DNA of 64,000 nucleotides from Nostoc sp. KVJ3 (lineage in GTDB: Bacteria; Cyanobacteriota; Cyanobacteriia; Cyanobacteriales; Nostocaceae): NCBI RefSeq assembly GCF_026127265.1, contig NZ_WWFG01000002.1:2728001-2792000 (forward strand), read 5' to 3'. A program made the position numbers and the translations under genes. Of this stretch, positions 7,840 through 16,358 are shown piece by piece. Numbering within the stretch: position 1 is the stretch's first letter; the number at the start of each line of letters is the position of its first letter. The notes below the pieces were generated by a model. It had not been told where the DNA came from. It did not search any database and saw nothing but the letters and a program-made list of their open reading frames with translations.

Positions 7840-9165
7840 ATGCTTAATAGTCCTGATTTACTCGCAAACCTCTACAATGCCTTCAACCCCTTTGAACCCT
7901 TACCCGCAGGTGATCCAAAATATGTAGATTGTCAAGATGTGCGGGGAGATGCGGATATTTTGCAAGAATTGGGAAATCGGATGCAATTGGCAAATACAAA
8001 TACTTGCCAATTGTATTCGGGTCATCGGGGTGCGGGAAAGTCTACAGAATTACTCAGATTAAAGAAATATTTAGAAAATCGGAAATTTTATGTTGTCTAT
8101 TTTGCGGCTGATGAAGAGGATATCGATTCTGAAGATGCCCAATATACAGATATTCTCCTCGCCTGTACCCGCCGTTTGCTCAAAGATTTAAAAGGAATTG
8201 CTAGTCCTCGCCCGATACTCGACTGGTTGAAAGATCGTTGGGAAGATTTAAAAGATTTGGCACAGACTCCCATAGAATTTGAGAAGATGGCTGTAGAAGT
8301 GCAGCTTGCTCAATTTGCAAAGTTAACCGCAAATTTAAGGGCTGTTCCTGAATTACGCCAACAGATTCGCCAAAGAATTGATCCCTACACCGTCACTTTG
8401 ATTCAGGTGTTAAATGAGTTTCTGGTGGATGCAAAACAGCACTTACCTAATGGCGACAATAAACTGGCGGTAATTGTCGATAATTTAGACCGGATGGTGT
8501 TAGTTAAAGACGGAGAACGTACCAACTACGAGGAAGTTTTTTTAGACCGTAGCGAACAACTCCAAGCTTTAGATTGCCATTTGATTTACACTGTCCCCAT
8601 TTCAATGGTCTATTCTACCAGGGCAACAGACCTCAGAGATATCTACGGCGACCCCCAAATTTTGCCGATGATTATGGTAAACACTCTCAAAGGAGACATT
8701 TATCAACCAGGACTCAAGAAAGTTAAAGAAGTCATTAAGAAGCGAGTCCGGCAAATTGCACCAGAACTATCACTAGAAACAGAAATTTTCGACAGTCCCC
8801 AAACCTTAGACAGACTTTGTTTAATGAGTGGAGGTCATGTGAGAAATTTGCTATTGTTAACTCAAGACGCTATTGGACGCAGTGAGGAATTACCTGTTTC
8901 AGAAAAGGCGGTGCGACGAGCAATTACTCAAGCCAGAGATACTTATCGCCGCGCTGTGGAAAATCATCAATGGGATCTGTTAGCGAAAGTCTCTTGTTCT
9001 AAGCGGATTATTAATGATGACTTGTATCGGAGTTTGATGTATAACCGTTGTCTTTTAGAATACCGATATTTTGATGATGATGGAGAGATGCAGCGTTGGT
9101 ATGATATTCATCCATTGATTCAAGGAATTCCAGAATTTAAAGAAGCCGTAGCGAAACTTTCATGA
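7840..9165 (+). CDS. P-loop NTPase of a two-gene module (copy 1)
   Basis: 441 residues from ATG 7840 (a TTG at 7822 is less likely; the paralogue at 22263 aligns with the ATG start through LYNAFNPFEPL). Motifs: DVRG at about residue 38, Walker A GHRGAGKST at 61-69, Walker B VIVDNLDR with its aspartate at 214, then DRSEQLQALDCHLIYTVP and a late SGGHVRNLL that could be a sensor or arginine-finger segment. The C-terminal ~90 residues look like a winged-helix (YRSLMYNRCLLEYRYF). It is an AAA/STAND-like switch ATPase, not one of the textbook families by eye. Its stop overlaps the start of the next gene by ATGA, so the two are translationally coupled. A paralogue with the same arrangement lies at 22263-23594. 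Confidence 0.75.
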   Translation: MLNSPDLLANLYNAFNPFEPLPAGDPKYVDCQDVRGDADILQELGNRMQLANTNTCQLYSGHRGAGKSTELLRLKKYLENRKFYVVYFAADEEDIDSEDAQYTDILLACTRRLLKDLKGIASPRPILDWLKDRWEDLKDLAQTPIEFEKMAVEVQLAQFAKLTANLRAVPELRQQIRQRIDPYTVTLIQVLNEFLVDAKQHLPNGDNKLAVIVDNLDRMVLVKDGERTNYEEVFLDRSEQLQALDCHLIYTVPISMVYSTRATDLRDIYGDPQILPMIMVNTLKGDIYQPGLKKVKEVIKKRVRQIAPELSLETEIFDSPQTLDRLCLMSGGHVRNLLLLTQDAIGRSEELPVSEKAVRRAITQARDTYRRAVENHQWDLLAKVSCSKRIINDDLYRSLMYNRCLLEYRYFDDDGEMQRWYDIHPLIQGIPEFKEAVAKLS

Positions 9166-10769
9166 ACCCAAATTTAAGTGATTGGGATGATGATTTACCC
9201 CCAGAACCAGAAGAAGCTTATCAAGACTTGCTTCGCGCACTGAAGCGAAAATCAGGATTTGGTTTGTTTTTCGTGCAATGTACACCTGTGGAAGCAGACA
9301 AGTTTATTGTTAAACTTCCCCAGGAAATCCCGCAGAAGAAGATTGCAGTTTTGCGCTTTGTTGAGGCGATTGATAATTTATATCAGCCAGTAGCAGAGTT
9401 TGTTAAAGACAAGCAAATTGATATTTTATTGATTAAAGGTCTGGAATATTCTTTATATAAATATGAAAAAAGAAGTTTTGGGGAAATTACCGAAGGGCAA
9501 TTTAGCAATTTAACCAGTGTTCCGCATATTTTAAATCACTTAAATCAACAGCGAGAACGCTTTAGAGATGATTTTCCCATTAGCTTTGTTTTTCTTTTGC
9601 GTTCATTTTCGATAAACTATTTTATTCATCGCGCCCCAGATTTTTTTGATTGGCGTTCTGGGGTGTTTGAATTACCCACAACGCCAGAAGTAGTAGAGCA
9701 AGAATCAAATCGTCTGTTGCGGGAAGGAAACTATGATAAATATTTGAAACTCACCCATCAACAAAAAATTGAGAGAGTTATAGAATTTCAAGACTTGTTG
9801 AGAGAAAAACATCAGACAGATAATCGTAAGGTCAATTTATTATTTGAACTGGGAAATTTATTATCTGCGACTAAGGAATATGAAGCAGCGATCACATTCC
9901 GCAGCCAAGCGCTGAAAATTAAAGCTGATGATCACGAAGCTTGGAACAATCAAGGCTATGCGCTATTTAAATTAGGACGCAATGAAGAAGCGATCGCAGC
10001 CTTCGACCAAGCACTGAAAATTAAAGCTGATAATCACGAAACTTGGAACAATCGGGGTATTGCACTGGGCTATCTAAAACGCTACGAGGAGGAAATAGCA
10101 TCTTACGACAAAGCGATAGAAATTAAACCAGATTATCAGGATGCTTGGTATCACCGAGGTATCGGGCTTAAGGACTTAGGTAAATGGAAAGAAGCTCTCG
10201 CTAGCTGGAAAAAAGCGATAGAAATTCAACCTAATGACGACTCAAGCTGGGACTGGCAAGGAAATGCTTTAAATAATCTAGGTCAATCTGAAGAAGGAAT
10301 AATCTGTTATGACCAAGCCATTGCCCTTAATCCAAAACATCCTCATGCTTGGTATAACCGGGGTATTACGCTAGGCAATTTAGGACGGTATGAAGAAGCG
10401 ATCACATCCTACGACCAAGCACTAAAAATTCAACCAGATGACTATGAATCTTGGTACTTACGAGGCAATGCGTTATCTAATTTAGTACGGTATGAGGAAG
10501 CGATCGCATCCTACGACCAAGCACTGAAATGTAAACCAGATGACTATACAGCATGGTACAGCCGAGGGGGTGCATTAATAAAATTAGGTCGCTGGAGAGA
10601 AGGAAATCATAGTATTAGCAAGGCTATTGAAATTAATCCATCTTTTGGAAAAGCTCTGCTTGATATACAAAAGAAACACATTATCAGTTGGTTTCAGCAA
10701 AAATTGTGTTTAAAAAAGTTAGTTCAAATTTGGATAAGTTTCTTGAGGCTGATTGGATTTAGGCGTTGA
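9162..10769 (+). CDS. TPR receptor-like protein with iSTAND-like N-terminal domain
   Basis: 535 residues. Residues ~20-195 form an alpha/beta domain without a P-loop; its end (FPISFVFLLRSFSINYF, HRAPDFFDWRSGVFELP) parallels the N-terminus of the 1683-residue protein at 23704, and both recall the inactive STAND (iSTAND) domain described for NTP-dependent conflict systems. Eight canonical 34-residue TPRs run from ~222 to 495 (units such as AWYNRGITLGNLGRYEEAI), then a hydrophobic basic tail (ISFLRLIGFRR). ATGA overlap with the NTPase gene indicates that the two act together. Inference: the TPRs sense or bind a partner and the NTPase gives the switch. No obvious toxic effector domain is visible. 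The TPR units are very similar to each other, a sign of recent duplication. Confidence 0.7.
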   Translation: MNPNLSDWDDDLPPEPEEAYQDLLRALKRKSGFGLFFVQCTPVEADKFIVKLPQEIPQKKIAVLRFVEAIDNLYQPVAEFVKDKQIDILLIKGLEYSLYKYEKRSFGEITEGQFSNLTSVPHILNHLNQQRERFRDDFPISFVFLLRSFSINYFIHRAPDFFDWRSGVFELPTTPEVVEQESNRLLREGNYDKYLKLTHQQKIERVIEFQDLLREKHQTDNRKVNLLFELGNLLSATKEYEAAITFRSQALKIKADDHEAWNNQGYALFKLGRNEEAIAAFDQALKIKADNHETWNNRGIALGYLKRYEEEIASYDKAIEIKPDYQDAWYHRGIGLKDLGKWKEALASWKKAIEIQPNDDSSWDWQGNALNNLGQSEEGIICYDQAIALNPKHPHAWYNRGITLGNLGRYEEAITSYDQALKIQPDDYESWYLRGNALSNLVRYEEAIASYDQALKCKPDDYTAWYSRGGALIKLGRWREGNHSISKAIEINPSFGKALLDIQKKHIISWFQQKLCLKKLVQIWISFLRLIGFRR

Positions 10770-10838
10770 TTGAGCGACCTTGCCATGAGTGTTGATATAG
10801 AATTACACATAACAATATGAAAATCCTAACTAACAGTT

Positions 10839-11060
10839 ATGCAAAATGAATTGACTACTCTGACTTATGAAATTGAACTAAAACCAGGGGAGAAATTGAA
10901 TCTCCCAGAATCAATACTGGAAAATATAACTACAGGATGCTGGGTAATCACCATCCAACAAAAAGCGGAAGAATCCCAAAGCACCCGCAACCATGACGCT
11001 TTTTTGAACGGCTACGCACCAGAAGACGAGGGACTTTATGACGACTATCCAAGCAGGTGA
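10839..11060 (+). CDS. Antitoxin-like small protein paired with MazF-type toxin
   Basis: 73 residues, acidic. The N-terminal half (LTYEIELKPGEKLNLPESI) resembles an AbrB/MazE-like strand pattern; the C-terminal half (FLNGYAPEDEGLYDDYPS) is a disordered acidic tail of the kind that blocks a toxin's RNA-binding face. Its 3' end overlaps the next gene by 23 bases, the usual antitoxin-first arrangement. The family cannot be named with certainty. Confidence 0.65.
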   Translation: MQNELTTLTYEIELKPGEKLNLPESILENITTGCWVITIQQKAEESQSTRNHDAFLNGYAPEDEGLYDDYPSR

Positions 11061-11367
11061 GTTTTGGGTAGCAGATATTTCATTCACTAGTGATGGCGGT
11101 TCCAAAAAACGCCCCGTACTTGTGTTGTGGATAGATGCAAGTGATGTTGTAGTAGCAGTAGTCACATCTGCAAAACCACGCACACAAACTGATGTACCTT
11201 TAAATGATTGGGCTGCAAGTGGTTTGCGTGTTGCTTCAACTGTGCGTCTGTCTCGATTGGATAGCCTAGAACAGTTTTTATTGCTGGCTAAAATAGGGCA
11301 AATTTCCGAATCAGATGCAAAGCGTTTAAAAGAAGTATGGGATTTGCATATAAAGCCTCAATTTTAA
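11038..11367 (+). CDS. MazF/PemK-type toxin (endoribonuclease)
   Basis: 109 residues with the PemK/MazF fold signature: AGEFWVADISFTSDGG at the N-terminus, then KKRPVLVLWID (the conserved RPVLV strand), a second strand VVVAVVTSAKPRT, and LRVASTVRLSRLDSLEQ matching the usual hydrophobic-Ser/Thr strand. Active members cut mRNA at short sequence motifs and stop translation when the antitoxin is degraded. Overlap with the upstream antitoxin gene supports a type II TA pair. It sits just after the NTPase/TPR module, so it may stabilise this accessory segment. Confidence 0.8.
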   Translation: MTTIQAGEFWVADISFTSDGGSKKRPVLVLWIDASDVVVAVVTSAKPRTQTDVPLNDWAASGLRVASTVRLSRLDSLEQFLLLAKIGQISESDAKRLKEVWDLHIKPQF

Positions 11368-11432
11368 GCAACTGAAATTAAAAGCGATGCTTATGTAGCG
11401 ATCGCCTTCACACTTCCAGTTAAAATAACTGA

Positions 11433-12062
11433 TTAAATTTGTTCCTTCACCCACTCCCGAAAATTTCGCGTCATTTTCATCACGCCAATTCTTGGACTTT
11501 CTTCTAAAAATCGAGCAATTTCAATTAAAGGCAATTGTGCAAAAATTAGCGAATTATTACACTCTATATATTGCCCTTGTCGCAGTTGGTAAATATACAG
11601 CACACCTTCCTCATAACGCCAAAGTTCCATAACACCTAAAGACGCATAAATATCAAATTTATTCAGCGAAGAACTCGTTAAATCTATTTCTACTACTAAA
11701 TCCGGTGCTGGGTCACAGTTCAAATCAATTTCTGATTTGTTCCTCACCAACGCCTCATTGCCAATATAGTAACTGCTATCTGGTTCCGCACCACGCCGCA
11801 AATCTTCCCGTTTCAAAGTCGTTGAACCTGTAGGAAAAATCTCTAAATTCAACTCTTCACCCAAAACGAAAATGAGCATTTTCAACAAGCAATTCCAATA
11901 TTCATGCGGCATCAGTGGAGTCATAATTTCTAGCATTCCTTGGTCATAGGTGATGCGAGAGGCTCTATCCTCTCCCATCTCAGCTAGCATGGTTTCAAAA
12001 GTCTGCCAGCTGATATTTCTCAATACAGCCCTTTGTTCTGAGGCGGCGCGTGTTGTTACCAT
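11433..12062 (-). CDS. Uma2-family (DUF820) endonuclease-like protein
   Basis: 209 residues with the Uma2 pattern: an N-terminal helix (WQTFETMLAEMG), YDQGMLEIMTP, MPHEY, then EPDSSYYI and APDLVVEIDLTSSS, which supply the acidic residues of a PD-(D/E)XK-like core. It lacks the usual lysine-rich KxxxY segment in perfect form but keeps FDIYASLGVMELWRY. Many cyanobacteria carry dozens of these genes; a nuclease fold is predicted but the role is unknown. It is transcribed towards the toxin gene. Confidence 0.85.
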   Translation of the reverse strand: MVTTRAASEQRAVLRNISWQTFETMLAEMGEDRASRITYDQGMLEIMTPLMPHEYWNCLLKMLIFVLGEELNLEIFPTGSTTLKREDLRRGAEPDSSYYIGNEALVRNKSEIDLNCDPAPDLVVEIDLTSSSLNKFDIYASLGVMELWRYEEGVLYIYQLRQGQYIECNNSLIFAQLPLIEIARFLEESPRIGVMKMTRNFREWVKEQI

Positions 12063-12222
12063 TGCTCGATTTGTGAGTTACTACCACCAAAATAGCGTCA
12101 AATAAATACCCACCGTGAACTAATCCCCAACGCATCCCTTAAAGGAGATAGATAGGAGCCTAAACCCTGTTGTAAAATAGACATATAAGGATTGGGGGGC
12201 CATTTACTGGTCATAAACGCCT

Positions 12223-13968
12223 ATAGAAACTATCTTCGGAAATCTCCAAGGTTTAAAGTCCAGCCAGCTGAAACAACTACAGCGGCTGTATCACCAGCGT
12301 ATACCAGGCGATCGCATCACCACGCCTGAGTTTTCCCAGCGTCTGGCAGCAATTAGCACAGAAGTCAATCAGCCTGTATGCGCCTACATCAACCGTCGCG
12401 GACAAGTTATTCGCGTCGGAGTAGGCACACCGCGACAAACGCAAATACCACCGATGGAATTGCCCCGTTACGGTGCAGAACGACTCAGTGGTATTCGTTG
12501 CATCGCCACCCATCTAAAGCCAGAACCGCCAAATGAAGCGGCACTTACGGCTATGGCACTGCAACGCTTAGATGCTCTAGTTGTCCTAAATATTACCGGA
12601 ACAGGATTTACACGGCGGGGAGGCGGTGCAACTGGATATGTCAAAGAAGCTTATCTAGCTCATCTCATACCCCAAGAATCTCGCACCCTGATTACTAGTC
12701 CTGCTGCTTTTAAAGTAGGGGAAAGCCAAATTCAAACCCCAAGTTGGAATATATCGCCACCTATGGATTTGGATGATTTGGCAGACCAGGATTTAGTAGA
12801 CTTGGTAGAAAATCTGGAAGCGGAATTCCAGCGCGAATTTGTCGCCCAAGAAGTAGATGCTGACCACGATCGCGTCCTAATTGTCGGGCTAATGACCAGT
12901 GAGACAACTCCCCTACAATTCCAAGACACCCTATTAGAATTGGCGCGTTTAGTTGATACTGCTGGGGGAGATGTATTACAGACAATCCAACAAAAGCGAT
13001 CGCGTGTTCATCCCCAAACAGTAGTTGGTGAAGGTAAAGTGCAAGAAATTGCCCTAACTGCCCAAACACTAGGAGTCAATCTCGTCGTCTTTGACCGCGA
13101 CCTCTCACCCTCCCAAGTCCGCAACTTAGAAGTGCAAATTGGAATTCGGGTAGTTGACCGCACCGAAGTAATTTTGGATATCTTTGCTCAACGCGCTCAA
13201 TCTCGTGCCGGTAAATTGCAAGTAGAACTAGCACAGCTAGAATATATGCAGCCACGACTAGCTGGTAGAGGGCGCACCATGTCCCGATTGGGTGGTGGTA
13301 TAGGGACTCGTGGTCCTGGTGAAACAAAACTAGAAACTGAACGCCGTGCCATTGGGCAGCGCATTTCCCGACTGCAAAAAGAAGTAACCCAGTTACAAGC
13401 CCATCGTTCGCGGTTACGGCAGCGACGGCAACATCGGGAAGTTCCCTCAGTGGCTTTGGTTGGATATACCAATGCTGGTAAGTCCACCCTGTTGAATGCT
13501 CTCACTAATGCAGAAGTTTATACAGCCGACCAACTATTTGCTACTCTCGATCCCACCACGCGCCGCTTAGTGATTCCTTATGGCGAAACAAATGAACATC
13601 AGGAAATTCTGATTACAGATACGGTAGGTTTCATACACGAACTACCTGCATCATTAATGGATGCCTTTCGCGCCACCTTGGAGGAAGTCACAGAAGCTGA
13701 TGCCCTACTCCACTTGGTAGATTTATCTCACCCAGCTTGGTTGCGTCATATTCGCTCAGTCAGAGAAATCTTGGCACAAATGCCGATAACTCCTGGCCCG
13801 GCGCTAGTTATTTTTAACAAGATTGATCAAGCAAATAGTGAGACACTAGCTTTAGCTAGAGAAGAATTCCCCCTAGCCGTATTTATTTCAGCTAGTCAGC
13901 GCTTGGGATTAGAAACCCTACGCCACCGCCTTGCTCAACTAATTGAATATGCCGTTGACAGTAGGTAA
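12223..13968 (+). CDS. hflX: Ribosome-associated GTPase HflX
   Basis: About 581 residues if read from 12223. HflX binds the 50S subunit and can split stalled or hibernating ribosomes. GTPase motifs are clear: G1 GYTNAGKS at about residues 414-421, G3 DTVGF, G4 NKID; the HflX-specific region TVVGEGKVQEIA and the glycine-rich GGGIGTRGPGETKLE precede them. The first ATG in frame is 12454, but the upstream codons read as continuous, well-formed protein (GNLQGLKSSQLKQLQRLYHQ), typical of cyanobacterial HflX. Between the in-frame stop at 12214 and 12454 there is no ATG, GTG or TTG; ATA at 12223 or ACG at 12217 is the likely start. A terminator follows at 14028-14058. Confidence 0.9.
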   Translation: METIFGNLQGLKSSQLKQLQRLYHQRIPGDRITTPEFSQRLAAISTEVNQPVCAYINRRGQVIRVGVGTPRQTQIPPMELPRYGAERLSGIRCIATHLKPEPPNEAALTAMALQRLDALVVLNITGTGFTRRGGGATGYVKEAYLAHLIPQESRTLITSPAAFKVGESQIQTPSWNISPPMDLDDLADQDLVDLVENLEAEFQREFVAQEVDADHDRVLIVGLMTSETTPLQFQDTLLELARLVDTAGGDVLQTIQQKRSRVHPQTVVGEGKVQEIALTAQTLGVNLVVFDRDLSPSQVRNLEVQIGIRVVDRTEVILDIFAQRAQSRAGKLQVELAQLEYMQPRLAGRGRTMSRLGGGIGTRGPGETKLETERRAIGQRISRLQKEVTQLQAHRSRLRQRRQHREVPSVALVGYTNAGKSTLLNALTNAEVYTADQLFATLDPTTRRLVIPYGETNEHQEILITDTVGFIHELPASLMDAFRATLEEVTEADALLHLVDLSHPAWLRHIRSVREILAQMPITPGPALVIFNKIDQANSETLALAREEFPLAVFISASQRLGLETLRHRLAQLIEYAVDSR

Positions 13969-14689
13969 ATGTTGAGTAACTACTTCAGTGTTAGCACTTT
14001 ATATTGGTGTCGTGAATATTTAACTTTGGGGAAGGCGATAAATTGCCTTCCCTTATTTATTGCATTGTTATAGGGAAGAGTAGAAAAATTGAATTATGCT
14101 TTTAAACTTTAATTTTCCAGAGACTTTTAATGCACCATTTTAGCATTGCCACACCAGTCCAGTGGTTTTATATGAATATTTTAAATAAAACCCTGATAAA
14201 GCTGATTTTTCACACTCAGTATGTTTTAAAGCATCAAATTGGAGTCCTATATTTAATTTAGCTCATGTACTTAGTGAAAGATTAAAACATCTACTCGTGT
14301 AGATTGGGATGAAATACCTATTGCAGCCTAGCTTTCTACAAGGTGACACTGCGCTCTATGCAACCTACAACTCTTACTCATGGAATAATCAATATCTCCT
14401 ACAAATCTGTTGATTAAGTAATAACATCGAGAAACCAAATATTGATTATTCAATGTGGATATATACAATTTTAATTTAAAAAAATATATCAAGTGTAAAT
14501 ACTGAAAATCTCCATTAATTCATAAAAACTATATTGATAATTCCAAATTTAAATTTTTAGCTAACCTCGATAAATAACGTAGACAATTTGTATTTTTTTG
14601 TGTCAATTTAGACATTGGCAACTTCCATAAAAGAGTTATTTTGAGAGGTCTTAAATATCCTCAATAAAAAGAAAAGGAGTTTTAATCGC
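13969..14689. other. AT-rich gap between hflX and PEP-CTERM gene
   Basis: Apart from the hflX terminator, the 720 bases are AT-rich with no convincing ORF, RNA or repeat. The segment just before 14690 carries the ribosome binding site AAAAGGAG of the next gene and presumably its promoter. Confidence 0.5.
14028..14058 (+). terminator. Intrinsic terminator of hflX
   Basis: GGGAAGGC (14029-14036) pairs perfectly with GCCTTCCC (14045-14052) around an 8-base loop, followed by TTATTTATT. It lies 60 bases past the hflX stop codon. Confidence 0.7.
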
Positions 14690-15511
14690 GTGTCTCAACC
14701 ATATTCCAAGAAAATAGCGGGTTATGCAGTCTGTTGTATATCAGCATTAGCTGTGGTGACAGTTTCACAGATATCCCAAGCAGATGCAGCCTCTATGACT
14801 TTCTCAGTCACAGGAACTAACTTACTATCGAATAATGCTCTGGCATCATCAGTTGTCTTTGATGACTTACTCAATCCAGGTAAGTTGACAGTGACCCTGA
14901 CGAACATGAAAAATGTCTCAGTTCCTTCTGATGTCCTCACATCAGTCTTTTGGGACTATGCTGGATCTCCCTTAAATTTATCTTTAATTTCAGCAACAGC
15001 CCCAACGGTCACTCAAAACAACCCCTCTACTACTACAAATAATGTAAATCTTCTTAATACTCCTAATAATGGCAAAGAATGGGCATTTGCATCTACGACC
15101 AATTCCGCAGGACTTACTATTGGAGTAACCCAAGACTACGGTTTAGGTACTGCCGGCTTGGGTATTTTTCAAGGTATTGGTGGACAGCAGCAATTTAATT
15201 ACGGCATTATTGACGGCTACAATGCTAATGCAAATTCACAAATTAAAGGGGGAAGTTTTATTGACAATTCTGCCACGTTTGTTTTGTCAGGACTACCCAC
15301 TAACTTTGATATAAGTAAAATTGGCAGTGTTCGCTTCCAATATGGCACTACTTTAATTGAGCCTAGTATTATAAAAGCACAAGGCACTTATTATAGTCCT
15401 CCGCCTCCTGCACCTAAAAAAGTACCTGAACCTGCGACGACAGCCGCCCTTGGTTTATTTGCAATGGGTGCATTGAAAGTGATGAGGAAAAAGTCTTTAG
15501 CAGTAGCCTAA
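14690..15511 (+). CDS. Secreted PEP-CTERM surface protein
   Basis: 273 residues. A Sec signal peptide spans residues 1-34 (hydrophobic core AGYAVCCISALAVVTV, cleavage near ADAASM). The body is rich in Ser, Thr, Asn and Gly and predicted beta strands. The C-terminus is a textbook PEP-CTERM sorting tag: VPEPATTAALGLFAMGAL, hydrophobic helix, then basic MRKKS, preceded by a proline-rich spacer. Such proteins are exported and probably processed by an exosortase for the cell surface or matrix. The start is GTG at 14690, ten bases after AAAAGGAG. The ligand or structural role is unknown. Confidence 0.85.
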   Translation: MSQPYSKKIAGYAVCCISALAVVTVSQISQADAASMTFSVTGTNLLSNNALASSVVFDDLLNPGKLTVTLTNMKNVSVPSDVLTSVFWDYAGSPLNLSLISATAPTVTQNNPSTTTNNVNLLNTPNNGKEWAFASTTNSAGLTIGVTQDYGLGTAGLGIFQGIGGQQQFNYGIIDGYNANANSQIKGGSFIDNSATFVLSGLPTNFDISKIGSVRFQYGTTLIEPSIIKAQGTYYSPPPPAPKKVPEPATTAALGLFAMGALKVMRKKSLAVA

Positions 15512-15885
15512 ATGACAGTATTCTAGTAGTAAACACTGGCAAAGACCGGATACTTAGCTAAGAGAAAATACCGTTTTTTTAGAAAGTTAAGTGTGTATCA
15601 CCTAAACTTTGTAAAAATTGATCAAGTAAAATATGTGTAAATAGACCTTTACCGTTGAAAAGCTCACATTATTTATAGGCTTTTCAACGATTTTTCTTTT
15701 TGCATAGTTCTGCAAAAAAGCAAGCTAGCTAGGTGTAGCGGAAGTGGATCTCTAAGGAACTCAGCGATACCAAATAACTGAATTTAGTTAGCCACTTTTG
15801 AAAGTAAAGTCAAAACGGCATAGAACACCTATAGCCAGTGGCAAGGTTCTAAAATTAAGAGGTATTAAATCAAGTTGAGGACATT
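15512..15885. other. Gap between PEP-CTERM gene and grxC
   Basis: It contains a strong terminator (15653-15701) and the upstream region of grxC. No ORF or further structure was recognised. Confidence 0.45.
15653..15701 (+). terminator. Intrinsic terminator downstream of PEP-CTERM gene
   Basis: CGTTGAAAAGC (15653-15663) pairs perfectly with GCTTTTCAACG (15679-15689), followed by ATTTTTCTTTTT. It separates the surface-protein gene from the glutathione genes. Confidence 0.8.
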
Positions 15886-16149
15886 ATGGCCGCAAAAGTA
15901 GAAATTTACACCTGGAGGACTTGCCCGTTTTGTGTCCGTGCCAAAAGTTTGCTGAAAAACAAGGGCGTTGAATTTATTGAATACAGCATCGACGGAGATG
16001 AGGCAGCCAGAAATAAAATGGCTCAAAGAGCAAATGGACGGCGTTCTTTACCGCAAATTTTCATCAATGATGACCATATTGGTGGTTGTGATGATATCCA
16101 CGCTTTAGACAGTCAAGGCAAGCTGGATGAGCTACTAACTTCCGTGTAA
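15886..16149 (+). CDS. grxC: Glutaredoxin 3-type dithiol glutaredoxin
   Basis: 87 residues, standard GrxC length. The CPFC active site is at residues 14-17 (WRTCPFCVRAK). The glutathione-binding segments RRSLPQIFIN (cis-Pro) and GGCDDIHAL are also present. It reduces protein disulfides and glutathione mixed disulfides in the cytoplasm using glutathione. It is directly upstream of gshB on the same strand, a common cyanobacterial pairing of glutathione use and synthesis; the 209-base gap may contain a separate promoter. Confidence 0.95.
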   Translation: MAAKVEIYTWRTCPFCVRAKSLLKNKGVEFIEYSIDGDEAARNKMAQRANGRRSLPQIFINDDHIGGCDDIHALDSQGKLDELLTSV

Positions 16150-16358
16150 GTTTAGAAGATATTGCGATTGCTAGCGACAAGCCGCTGCAAATTACACGGC
16201 AGTCGCTACAACTCTGTTTACAAACTTTTTTCTCGCCAAAGCGATATCTGTCAGCCTCAAAATTGGACTTAGCAGTACAAATGTACATCAATTGGTGAGA
16301 GCAGCAAGAGATAATAATTGAATAACCATTTAATTTCTTGGTGATTGAGGTATAAAGG

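Noticed and set aside
12454..13968. hflX starting at ATG 12454
   Set aside because: It would remove about 77 residues of well-formed HflX N-terminal sequence; kept only as the fallback if the upstream start is not used.
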